A stretch of DNA of 64,000 nucleotides from the NCBI GenBank assembly GCA_026874595.1, contig CM049314.1:67009300-67073299 (forward strand), given 5' to 3'. Position numbers and translations under genes: made by a program. Positions 1 to 12,600 of the stretch are shown piece by piece (the stretch's first letter is position 1; the number at the start of each line of letters is the position of its first letter). Below the pieces are notes generated by a model. That model was given only the letters and a program-made list of their open reading frames with translations. It ran no database searches and had not been told where the DNA came from. The DNA is from Sipunculus nudus (taxonomy: Eukaryota > Annelida > Sipuncula > Golfingiida > Sipunculidae).

Positions 1-3000
1 GTGTAATATGTTTGCTCCATGTATTGCAATAATTATCAGTACTGGTTTATATATTGTTTAGGGGGCAACATAGGTTTTAATAATCTACTTTAGCATTGAC
101 GTCCTACAAAATTAAAAAAAAAAAAAAAATACCATTGATTTTATTCAATGCGTAACATTAAATCAGGGGAGTATCTACACGAATGTAACTTTAAAACACA
201 ATACTGAAACCAAGACTAATAAAATGGGAGTACCGAGCTTAATGTCTCTTGATATTGCTATCTAGCTCCAGCGGCCTGGTAACATTAAACATTAACAGCA
301 AAAAATTTACAGAAGGACCTTTAGACAGGATCGAATTACAGTCACAATATATTATTCATTAATTAAATCTAGCATTTCTGTTTCTTTGAGTAGATAAAGA
401 GAGAACGGGGTTCGTTATTCATTCTCTCACTGCTAGCAAAGGCAACATTCGCTGCATACGACCGCCAGGGCGCTGTCCATGCAGGAATGCCCCGACCAAT
501 CAGAGCGGTAATTTGTGGTAAAAACTCCTTTTTTTAATTCCGGCTGAAAACCTGTGCCAGCGACCTGGTTGTCATATACGGCAAAGACTGCTTTTGCAAG
601 CATTTGGTAGTGGATATATAATATAACGAATTTAATGTTGCCACTGCATTAAAAGTGTACTGCACCAGAACACTACCTGTGGCACTGCTACAGCTAATAC
701 AAGTCATACAGCCAGTGAACTGGAACCAGTATATTGACATATTTCATACGACACGGAGCAGCAGTACTGTTGGTAAATGTCAAATAATACTTGAAGAAAG
801 TGAAACAGGTCCGTGCCTTGCTTCACAATCAAGAACTATAGACTGCAGTTTTAATTGTTAACATTAGTCCAGCTATCCATAACCGCGCTATTTGTGTGTA
901 AGACAAACTGAAACTTTGAAGTGCATGCGCATGTTTGCCGGTGACAAGGGCGGATTTAGGGGTTGGGGGGGGGGACCTGCGTCCCCCCCCCCTTTTCGAC
1001 CTAACCAAAAAAAAATCTGGGGAAAAAACTCATGATACACCGTCACACTTCCAGTTACAATGTATGTCTTGATTTTAATGCATTTAAGCTACCCCATATT
1101 ACACGATTTAAACCTATATTTTCAAAAACTTTCTACACCTTGGAGGGGGTAGCCCCCTACTAATCACCCCCCCCCCTCCCGGCACTAATTTCCAAGACAT
1201 CTCAAAAGGAGCATTAAAATAGCAACCCCCAATCTTGGTGGTATAAAAGTATTTTTATAATACATTTTGTTGTTTGGTGGTGGTATGTTCATTGCCTTGT
1301 GTATAACGGCAAGTAAGAACGTTGGTCAAAAGCGGGAAAGGTTTTTATGAGTTCTGTCAGGTCTATGGGGGCCAGAAATAAATAAATAGATCCATGCAGA
1401 CGGTATGAATAGATTGATCAGTGCAGAGAATGGCCCGGGAGCTGGTTCAACAGAAGGCCGGGGAATCGATTAGACAAACAAACGGCCGCGGAGAGCCCTT
1501 CCTTGTTTAAATACCAGGCGTACACCGGAGCGTGCACGCTGACACGAGACCCGTCTTAGTCGGAGTACCCGAGACTACTGAGGGTTCTGTCGCCATGGTG
1601 CACAGGACGCTATTAAGCACACCTGTTCCGCACTCGAGACGCTGACGATACACACATCTTCGCCAAACCTTCTAAAAAGGAACATACTTTCAGGAACATG
1701 TACGCGAAGGATTATATACACGTTACGAGCTCTGCGGGTTATCGAGTATGATATACGCTCGCGGGGCATTGTTTGTGTGTACTACAGTACGGAGTTATGC
1801 ACAGGTATGTCGGTTAGCATATGTCAGGAGTTGCCAAGTCCGACTGCTTACTGCTTGTTGTTAAGTGTCCTACAGTTCTCAGTGTCGGCTTGAACGGAAG
1901 CTGACCATAGCAAGGCTGACCGCATGCCGAGAAATGGAGGTGGTTGCTCAGATATGACTATACCAAGAGTCGCCCACATTTTAAACACCACCGTCTGTGT
2001 AAAGGCCATTTAAGGTCAGGAGCTGCCTGACGCTACCAACCGCCAAATATATGGTCAACAGTTAAATCACGCCGACCGTGGCAACGATCTCCGACTTTGA
2101 CTAATGATCAGTTCAATATCTCGACTACTAATTACTGGATTGTTGCTGTGACGTAGTCGATGAGTTGTCATTGTCAAACACTTGAGACTGCTTCCTTGCG
2201 TTACTGTTGACGTTCGTTGTACATTAGTGTTTTCATTAACTTATGAGATAATGAATCATATGACCACGTTTTATAAGGCAACATTTATTAGATGGAATTT
2301 CTGTATGCCTTATCCTCATATTGATAAATGCACGGATGCCATATTTCATGAACTGTATTATCACTTGACAAAGATTGTTTATGTATGCAACTGGAGCCTT
2401 CATGTAAAATCGTTTTTCAGCAGAAGGGAGCTCTTACACTTGTATTCCTAACAAAATAGCCTACAGATAAGCAACTATTTAAAAATAGGTTTCGACCAAA
2501 ACTGCACATGTGTTGACAATGGGAAAAAAAACATATACATGAAAATTATGATTCTCATATCCCTTTAAAGTAAGATAAATTCTTTTTAACGTATTATAAG
2601 GAAGCACCTCCCCGTACCACACCAAAATGATGAAGAGCACAAGTCAACAGGAAGCGGTGATGTCGTCTGCTATGAAGGTACCTGGAAGTTAACCGTTATG
2701 AACTTATGGGAACCATGCTTTGATTCAATTATCCTTTATGTGGAGCTTTCGCGTTTGATTTTATGTTAAATATTATACAAGAAAATGCAAACATACTTGT
2801 TTGGTATATGTCTCGTTAAAATACAATAGCCCAACTACCATTGACGTATACTAGCGTACTTAAACTGAGACGTACAATTTGGAAACACGTGGAATATATT
2901 TCTAGCAGATTCGGCGCCAATTTGCCAGAGAGAGGGGCCATAAAAGGAAAGAAAACTTTCCCTTAAGTAATGTAACAATCCTGGTATAATCTGGTATATT

Positions 3001-3064
3001 TTGTGTGGCGCGTTACCTAGAGCCTTTTCCGCGCCATGAAGGCTGCTGTCAGGTGAAATGAACC
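1..3064. other. Intergenic DNA upstream of the ROCO gene
   Basis: No convincing coding exon was found here. Short open frames (for example around 655-861 and 2182-2451) have no recognisable domain, and I saw no matching splice sites around them. The stretch holds a poly-A run near 113-129, a G/C-run hairpin repeat near 945-1190 and otherwise unremarkable AT-rich DNA. The 5' untranslated region of the downstream gene probably begins near the 3' end of this stretch, but the transcription start cannot be fixed from sequence alone. Confidence 0.5.
945..1190. repeat. G/C-tract hairpin-like dispersed repeat
   Basis: A run of about ten G followed after a short loop (acctgcgt) by a run of about ten C can fold into a hairpin near 965-992. 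A second C-rich block with a 'ggagggggtagcccccta' palindrome lies near 1142-1160. Similar G/C-tract cores occur elsewhere in the window (about 39850-40030), which suggests a dispersed repeat and not a gene. Confidence 0.45.
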
Positions 3065-3075
3065 GAAAGTGAAAC
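3065..3075 (+). promoter_or_regulatory. ISRE/IRF-like element GAAAGTGAAAC
   Basis: The sequence GAAAGTGAAAC fits the core of the interferon-stimulated response element (GAAANNGAAA), the known binding site of IRF-family factors. It lies 248 bp upstream of the predicted start codon of the ROCO gene at 3313. Just downstream (about 3190-3260) are several TTAATTA homeodomain-type sites. Whether any of these is used is inference. Confidence 0.35.
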
Positions 3076-3312
3076 GCTATAGCTCACTATTGAAAATTCA
3101 GTGACAGTGACAAGTTTAATCACTCGCCACCTGCCACTCCAGGTCGACACGTGTATTGTGCAAGTCAGACTAACTGAGCGTGCTGGCAGTGATGAATTAT
3201 TGAATTAATTAGCAATTATCTTAATACGGATTAATTAGTTATTATCTAATTAATCAGGATAACGGGACACCTGGACGTGTTCAGATCGAATCACGCATAC
3301 GCATATAGCAAC

Positions 3313-3331
3313 ATGGAATCGCCGACTGCAG
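3313..3331 (+). CDS. ROCO gene exon 1 (start codon)
   Basis: The ATG has a good Kozak context (A at -3, G at +4) and encodes MESPTA plus one base, ending at a strong donor (CAG|GTAAGC). It ends in phase 1, which is what the acceptor of exon 2 needs. The intron is about 7.1 kb. This is the best start candidate I found, but a different upstream first exon cannot be excluded. Confidence 0.65.
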
Positions 3332-4925
3332 GTAAGCACGTTTGATATTTAATTAATCAATAGGTATTACCTGTTATCTTTTAACTGAACATCAGCCCCT
3401 ACTTGTTACAATAATCTGGATCGTCCTGGCTACGGGATAATTGGATATTTTAATTAATTATAGGCTCTTACTCGATACCTTTTTAATTGATCGTTAGGTC
3501 TTACATGGTACATTTTACCTGGACCTACCTTAGTACATGTCGATGAACGAAGCTGCACCTATACAGGTAGGGGAGTTTAATATACATGTCACAAACTTCA
3601 CATTTATAAAATTTATATGTGATCATAAATTTATATTTGCTGCAATTTACAAAAAGGACTTTTGTGTTCATTTTATTTATATATATATATATATTTTAAA
3701 TTAATATAATATAATATATATATCTTTTTAATTAAAACTTTCAAGGTTGCATTATTTTGAAACATTTGGGGCCTCAATCACCAAGGCAACGAGAGGGAGT
3801 GTGACAATATTGACATCGCTTGTCTGTATGTTTGTCTGTATGTCCGTAATAATATATAACTAAAAAATTACGGTGTCTCGGTCCTCATCGAAAATCATTA
3901 GATTATTCGAATCTCGAATCAAGATTTTCGACGTCACAGTGTACACAATATTAAATTGTAGATAACTGTTTATTCTCCAGATAGTAGCGGGTGGAGAGAC
4001 TATAGTATCTGTTGTAAAAAGATGAATTCTTTCACTGTCATTTTTTATTCTGAGATATCAAAACCATAATTAAAAAATCACTAATAATTACCGTAAGCTC
4101 ACTTTTCAGGAACAACATCATTAAAACACAAACATTACCGTAAAAACAAGGAACAAAATCAGTTACCGTGAGCACTAAACATGGCATTATGAGATATCCG
4201 TTGCCTCGCGTGATGACTGACGGCTCGCTTGTTGTGCTAACATTACGATGACATTGTTTATTGTTAACACTAATCGATCCGAACTCTGTTAAACCCCTTG
4301 TATAAACAAACGAGGTTTACAAATCCCCAACGTCCAATCTGATCCATTAAGCACGGGGGCTAAACCATTGGTTTCCTCTGTGTATAGGAGTTTCCATGGA
4401 GGAACACACGAACAGTTTAATTCTCACGTGAAAGTGTCACGTGTAAGAGATTTGGCACTTGCCGGTCAACCCAAGAACAATAATGCATATATGGATTTCA
4501 TTACTATTTTATGTATCATGCAAGTATGTTTCATGCATCAATGCAAACATAAGTCGGTCATTTGTGCGGCCCCGAATCGATAAAACCAGCTAAACATGGA
4601 CCGCCAGTACCCATATACATGTATATATTTATTATTATTTTGTAAACATTTTATATATTTCATTTTTGACGTACTACGCATTAAACAGTTAACCATTTAT
4701 TTTTCATAATATATATTAGGTTTCAAATTTTTTTTAATGAAATTTTGTATTGAATTGATAGATACATTTCTGTTTTGGGGAACAATGGTGACAGTACTAT
4801 GGTTAATCAATTAGTCTTTTAACAGAGCCTGGAGAGTCTCAGTGGTTCCTTTCTGACATGTTATTTACAAAACAAAAATCTAAAAATCGTCTCATAAAAA
4901 CCAGCGGACGTGTTGGCGAAGCAGA

Positions 4926-4996
<71 letters not shown>

Positions 4997-5142
4997 CACC
5001 TGTGTTATAAGACCACCCTAGGGACCCTAGGCTTTAATTCACAGGTGGAATTAATACGACGTTTAGTTATAACTAGTGTCAATGCCATCGGTTCATTCAA
5101 AGGTGGTCGTCATAAAAAAGCGAGCTTTTTGCGTTGGTTCCA

Positions 5143-5182
<40 letters not shown>

Positions 5183-5944
5183 ACGGAGAGAACTCTAGAA
5201 AACAAAAACAGAAAATGTGGGTGTATGTAAGGCTATTTTTATTCACTGATACTGATAATTGTCAATATCATACATAATCTGTTGTTAACAATGACGCAAA
5301 AGATTCTATAATCCTAGCTCAGTGACATACACTGTCGAAACATGGAATGCATGTTTATAATAGGTTGCCTTGACCCGTATGTCTTTATTCAGGGACAAGA
5401 CTTATTTGTGACAGAACTGCAAGTGTAACAACTTCATATTGACATAAGAGACCTCATGTCGGGATTCTGTTACTAGTAAACAGGATATAAGATTGGCCAT
5501 TCAATACATAAACTATAATGGAATAACCAGCCAGGATCCGGACGCAAGGACACGGTTTCCCTATTTTCAGATATTCAGTATTGTGCATTTTGTAAAGGAT
5601 TAGTAGCTACACTCTAGGTTTATATGCTGGTAATTGTCGAGTATTTCTGTTGGAAATGAATTGCTCAGAACTTGCGTTCTTGTTACCGAAATAGTTATAG
5701 ACATGTCTGAATGAGACGTCTTATTATCTCAACGCATAATAGATGTCACTTAGCGCATAATCCTACCGTACATAATCCAAATAAAAGGCTACCGTGCTTA
5801 GTCAAAATAAACACTTTAGGGAAGATCTGTTTTGAATGGTCTATTTTAACTGAAATTCTTATTTATTATAGAGCTTGATTGCTGAATAATGTTGGAATAT
5901 TTGGCCCTGTGGCTTATTTTTTTATATTTCCCTAATTAAGTCCA

Positions 5945-6016
<72 letters not shown>

Positions 6017-6195
6017 TGAAACCTCGTTGTGTCGAAGTCGAAGGGACCCGCAGAAAACTTCGACACATCCGAGGTTCGACACAAGCGGGTTTTATTTTGG
6101 TAATAATTTAACCAGGGTTGTCCGGAATATCGAGTCTGTAACTTCGGCATAAGCGGGGTATTCGACATAACCGAGTTCGACACAACGAGGTTTCA

Positions 6196-6264
<69 letters not shown>

Positions 6265-9200
6265 TGGTGGATAAAAAGTATCATTCTTCGTAAAGAGGAA
6301 TTCTGTCGTTTCATAGCCAATATTTACATACACTGACAAATTTTAACTTTTGTATTTGTAACGTAAGTATTTATGTTTTCGCGATAGGATGGTTTAGGTG
6401 TCATTGAGCTGTTCCGGATATTATATGGCCACGACAGATATGAGCCTTACGGCGTGAAATTGTATCTCCGTTCGCAATCACAGGTGTAACTTAAATAGAA
6501 AAAACACGTCTTTGTTCTGGCGAGAAAAGCTGACCTCTGATGCAACCGTGGGGTTGTTGAATCGCGATTCACATTTCCCTGGTCTTAGACTCTTATATTT
6601 CTTGCGCTTACGTTTCACGCAGAAAAGCTTGACCAAGGTGTTGGTAATATTCCGGATCTAGTGATCTGGACCTTTGGCGGATGTATGCGGTCTCTTACTG
6701 CCTGTTGGTAGTTTTACCAATATATTTCTTTATACCTCTGTGCAAAACATGCCCGTAAATTCCTATCAACATACACACCTAACTCATAAGCCAATAACCC
6801 TCTTTGGTTATGATACTTTGCAACATCAACCCACATTAAACCAAATTATTATTTTCGTCCGAGCGTACACGCAACGGTAAGTCCTTGAGCTCTTTCGACG
6901 CTATGATTAGAGGTTAAACGTTTATTATATACACGCCTCGCCAAGCCGGACCTCTACAAGGTCGTGTTCCACAATCGAGTTAAGCTTGCCCCGGCCGTTA
7001 TAGTAAGTATTTAACACTGTGCCATGGTAATTACCACCACAAAGCTAAACAGGCCAAACACATAGCACACTGAGACTGCCGGAGCTATACGTCAAGGCCT
7101 CACATGACGCAAAACGTGTATGTATTTTATGTTTGCTTTCGAATGGTTACACGAAGGTTAGTACATAGTTTGATGAAGTTTTTTTTTATAAGAAACAAAT
7201 CGGGAACGCGGAGTGTATGTGATTACACATACATACACAGATATATTCTTTGATAATTAAATATTATTATATTTAATTCTGGGTTAGCAATATTGGTGCT
7301 TAATTATAGACGTGTTCAGTCTCAAGAATGAATAAAAGCCTGTTTTTATGTTAACCTGTTATACATGTATATATTATTGTTAATTAATATTTCAAAGTTA
7401 ATTTTAACATTAATAAAATCCTGGATCTTTGCAATATTAACCGATTATTAAATGAATCCTAAACTTACAACTAAGTTCCCCTAATAGCGCTCCTCTTGTT
7501 CACTATTACATAAGTTGATGGCCAGATTAGTATAAACAAATATATTTTTATGGGAAATACACTTACTAATGTTATGAATCAAATTTCCTTGTTGACATTC
7601 ATTCCTAATAATCTGTCCCGGTCTTTTTAAGATGTACCTCGATATCCAAAAGCATTATGACATTTTGCTCAGGGAAGTTGTTCACGCGCATGCGCCGTTA
7701 AACACTTCAACACTAACTTGCGTATGGTATGGCAGTTACATGGAAATCAACCACCCACACGCAAAAATAAAAAGTCTTAATGATCAAGAGTAAAGATAAA
7801 TAAAGGTAAATGCCTGTACGTTTCTACATTTCCAACCACTTGTACGCATGCGCGGCAGACACTGAAGGTTACTGCGAGCTTTACGTAGGTAACTTATCAG
7901 ACTTTTAAGTGTTATGAAGAATTCATTTCTAGACATACTAAACATACAGCCATAAGTTATTCTTGAGGAAACTTGCGAAACCATATCGTTAGAATTGATC
8001 TGATGCATATAAATTGCAATATATATATATAAAAAAACAACTTATTCTAATTGATCCATCCTTTTGCTCTGTATATGAAACAGAGGCACTGTGCTGTAAA
8101 CAGGAAAATATATACACACACAATTTGCTGACATGGGACGTGACTTCAAGATAGATGACTCTGCTTGCTTTTAAACAAACGCTAGGTTATCGGATTATCA
8201 GGCGGCTTAGGTATGATGCTTTCATCATAACTCTTCACGGGCTGTCATAGCGTTGATTACTCTGTAACGGAGTTATACAGGCATCTACCAAATCTGTCTC
8301 CGTCAGCTGAATATAACATAGCTGTAATAAACTTTCATTGATTTCTTAACGGACGGCTTCTTAAACTGAAGTTGAGATTGCTTGTAGATCAAGATTATCT
8401 ATTGAATAGAGATTGTCAATTGAATCGAGATTGGCAACTGAATAGAGAACTCCAGTTTCTTGTATATGATATTTGTTAATGTCAAGAGGTTATTTTATAT
8501 CTCTTTTTCGCTCTGATAGTTCTATAATCATCGGACTATATTTACAATTGCTTTAAATCTATTGCATTTGCAAACCGGCAAGACGATATCTTTTTGACTG
8601 AAATTATCATAGCTTGAAAGTTTTGTGCATCATCAGATATTAACAATATATTTTCCTTTTTATCTTAAGCGTTATTTTAAAATTAGCAGTATGGTAGACG
8701 TGGAAGCAATCTGTGTCTTCAGGTATTTACATTATATCCTTCAGTATCTTCATTGGTATTTAAAAAAAAACATATTTTAGTAGAGTGACGGCCATATTGT
8801 TTATCACTCCGTGAGTATGTCTGTTTGTCTCCTGACAATCGTTGTGTCGGTGGGTTTGCAAGTGACGTTGAAATCTCAAAATTGTAATCTGTGCAATGCA
8901 CAAGGGCATTGGTACTATCAAATCAACACACAGTAAGCGAACTAACACAGCGATCTGTGGAAACTTTAAAATTGTGTGAAGCATTTCTCATGGGGCTTGA
9001 GTTCAATTCCCTCTCATGTATTACTAACATACAAGCAAACACTTCTTTACAACATAATCCTCGTTTGATACTTGCTCACGGGAGACTGTGACGCTAGAAA
9101 CAATAATACTAAATTTCTTCTTTTAAATGTAACTTAACGAGGGACACATGTAACTTGAATAACGTGCGAGAGTTACAACTGGTGAAGTGTTTGAGTTGAA

Positions 9201-9551
9201 GAGGTACTTGTACAAAGGTAACAACAGAAGCCCTTCAGGTGCAACACTGAAAACACACTCACATGTACGCGGTACGCAGTTAACATCTAAGTATACAATA
9301 CAGGTTTTCAATCGCCTTATCTATAACCTGGCAAGGGGTCTGGAAGGGTTAATCTCTATAAGCCCGCGTATAAGTGTGCACAGCTGGCGTGGCCCATTAC
9401 CACGGATTTATCAAACTATGTACAATCAAAATTTACTGTTGTCACCGGCACCCTGCTGAAGACGGAATGAACTGAATCACACCACGTTAGATATAACGAT
9501 CATTTATAAGCCGAAGCAGTTTAGATTTGAGATCCTTTATTTTCACCTGCG

Positions 9552-9602
<51 letters not shown>

Positions 9603-12600
9603 AAATATCAAGCGGATTAAAAAAAAATCGTAATAAGTGAAAATTGCGGCATTTATTTAGGTGAGGTTATAGTGGTTAATATTTAACTTTGAGCGTATTT
9701 TGGTACCCTTCAACGATTACTGCAACAAACGTGTGGACAGGTTTATTAATAGTGAAGGTTTGTTTGATGTCAAACCTCATGAACTTAAAACATGCATTTC
9801 TAGTACGTCTGCTGCCATATCAGACTACCATCAATATATGCTTAGATTTCCATGGTTACAAGTCATGGAACATAATCTGCTTGCAAAACGACACGCTGTT
9901 TTATTTTAGCTATGTACTTTCGAGGTTTGTCCAGTGATAATTCTCGACTTTAATGTTTATTTCGAGAAGGGGAAGTTTTCAAAACTCGTTATGCCGGGGG
10001 ATATGTTACCCGATGGCACATGTACTACCGTATTAGTCCTTATGACTCTCACATGTGTAAAACTTAAGGTACTGATTAAGGTACCTGACATTGTGTCATC
10101 GTTGAAGTTTGTTTTGAAGTAGAAGAAGGAAGCGATATATTATAACACATTTGTGAAATATAGAGAATTATGTTTATTATTGTTTGTGGGGGCGATCGTC
10201 TGACATTATAATCATATATGTATTGTTTCCAGGGGCTTCTTCTTTTTAGATGAAAAAGGAAAATACGCTCAAAACCCCAGCTAAATAAAACCTTTGCGTA
10301 TCCCACCTTTTTGTACCATTTAAGTCTGCATGCATTTAGTATACAACAGTAAAAGCATAAATGCATGTCTGTTAAATTGTCAAGAAACTGAAAAAGAGCA
10401 AAAGGAAATTATTCTCGTTGCATTGAAGTAAATGTCAAAATCCAGTGATGTACATAATATTATATTTTTTTTCAGAAATCCTTAACAGTGATTTAGAGGG
10501 AGGTCTTCTCGACGGCATGTTGTCCCGGAGGCGGAAACGGAAGTCGTCCAGTAAACTGGCGTCCTCTGGTGAGTTTCCGGTGGCGCAGCTAGGTTTTGAA
10601 GGCTCCCGTCATCTGCGACCGGAAAGACTCCCCTCAGCACACCGTGACAGAGCCGTGACAGTCCGAGTCATCGACCTAACCCAGGAAACAATTAGTAATA
10701 TACAAACATTTGCCCACTCAATCCGTAGACTGGACCTTTCAGGATTACATTTGACAGAACTCGAGGAGGAACTTTTGCAAGGTTTAAACGATTTACACAA
10801 ACTGGATGTTAGTTATAATGAGTTAACAGAGGAGAGCTTTCCGGGTGCGTGCAAGAACATGGATAATTTGATTGATCTTACGGCGCATTACAACAAAATA
10901 TCCAAAATACCCAAAGTGTTCAGAAAACTCAAAGGTCTAACAAGACTAAAGCTTGGTCATAATAGTCTTGAAAGTGCGGAAGGCATAGAAAAACTCAAAC
11001 GACTGCATGTGTTGAACCTAGAACACAATAAAGTACCAGTATTGACCAAAGAAATGCTCACTAACTTAAAGAAACTGGAAATCATGCACTTCGCAAGTAA
11101 CCATCTGAAAGAACTTCATACGGACGTGCGACATATGAAAAACCTGAAAAATATTGATATTTCAGAAAATGAGTTGACTCTTCTTCCTGCAGAATTATTT
11201 TTGTTGCCAAATTTGGAAGTGCTCAATGCCAGTGGAAACCAGATTGCTCGTGTTCCGTCCACTCACCTACGGCGGAAATTCACCAAAACGAGGCTTGCAA
11301 GTGTTGACCTTTCAGACAATGTCATTGTGAAGTTCCCAGAACATCTGCTCTTGGTATCAGATAAGGTAGACCTTAGTAGAAATAAAATCAAAGCTATGCA
11401 AGGGAATGTAATTAAAAGACTGGACTTGGACACTGAAATTGAGCTCTGCATAAATGACAACCCCTTAGTAAACCCGCCTGCTGATGTGTGCGAATGCGGG
11501 CTGAGAGCTATAATACATTTCTACCAAGAAAGCAAGGTGCATGCAAAAGTGTATCAGGGATTAAAGTTACTAGTTTTGGGGCCAGAGGGCGCTGGGAAGA
11601 CGAGTCTCGTCCAAAGTCTCGTTGACCAACAACCGAGACTTGTAGACCCAAGCGAGGCTACCATCGGTGTTGACATTTGCGATATGGTATTAGAGCTTCC
11701 TAATGAAGGCGAAAACGAGGTCGTTGCTGAGCAACCACCCGCGGAAAATCACGAGGATGACGACAGCGACACCGAAAATGACGACAACACGGTGGCGCCA
11801 CCAACACCTCCTAAGACTTTACTTCTTTCAATATCTGATTTTTCGGGGAAGACCAACTACCAGTCAGTGAATTATGTTTTTCTCCAACAACCCTCATTAG
11901 TGCTTCTAGTCTTTGACCTCACCAAGCACAAAGACGAAGGGTTTTTTGAGTCTTTGGAGTTTTGGATGAATTTTATAATAGCAAAAACGAACAAACTGGT
12001 GATCCTCCCCATAGGTACGCACGCGGATAAGTTGCCTAGGAAACAGGTTGAGGATGTGTGCGGAAGTGTCCATGAAAAGTTACTGGCCTACATAGAAAAG
12101 CACAAGAGGAGCGTGCAAAGAGAGATAAGAAAGATAGAAAGCCGAGCTCACATATCACCAGCCTTGTCAGAGCAACTGAAAATCTACCTCGCATTGCTCA
12201 AGGTAAAATCAAGTTTTTTTTTTTAATTTTCTTATTAGTGGAGGTAACAGCCTCATTTTGTAATGCTGATTTATCTAATTGTTAAGCTAAGTGTGTACAT
12301 CTGCCGAGTTCCATTTTTGTTTGGATCTACGTGATATGGCGGTAGCACTCACCTCCTGTCATTTAATTTATATTCTGGTGTTACCAAGGCCCAGTGTCTA
12401 CCGCTTCTGCATTTCCTGTTGTGTAATCATCCCCATTGCTGGGTCATAACAAAGACGAACCTCCAAAAGACGCACCCTTTTAGGAGTGATACACTTCCGT
12501 GGGGTACAGCCTTCCCATTAAGCCTAAAGAGCTCACACTCTGGCTTGAGGCCAACCGGGAAAATTTTACCGCATCTTGGCATAGATTTGAACTTTCCATC

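Larger units (their letters stand above)
3332..10475 (+). other. Intron 1 of the ROCO gene
   Basis: The intron starts GTAAGC and ends in a T-rich tract plus CAG. It contains (TA)n tracts at about 4926-4992, 5143-5168 and 9556-9600, a pogo/Tigger-like MITE at 6013-6199 between two more (TA)n tracts, and an interrupted open frame at 9700-10122. I see no other supportable exon. Confidence 0.6.

Noticed and set aside
5947-6320. Minus-strand frames with long Tyr-Ile runs
   Set aside because: These are translations of (TA)n tracts flanking a MITE, not genes. The same holds for 42415-42769 outside the real exon and for the Ile runs at 58168-58493 from (AAT)n.
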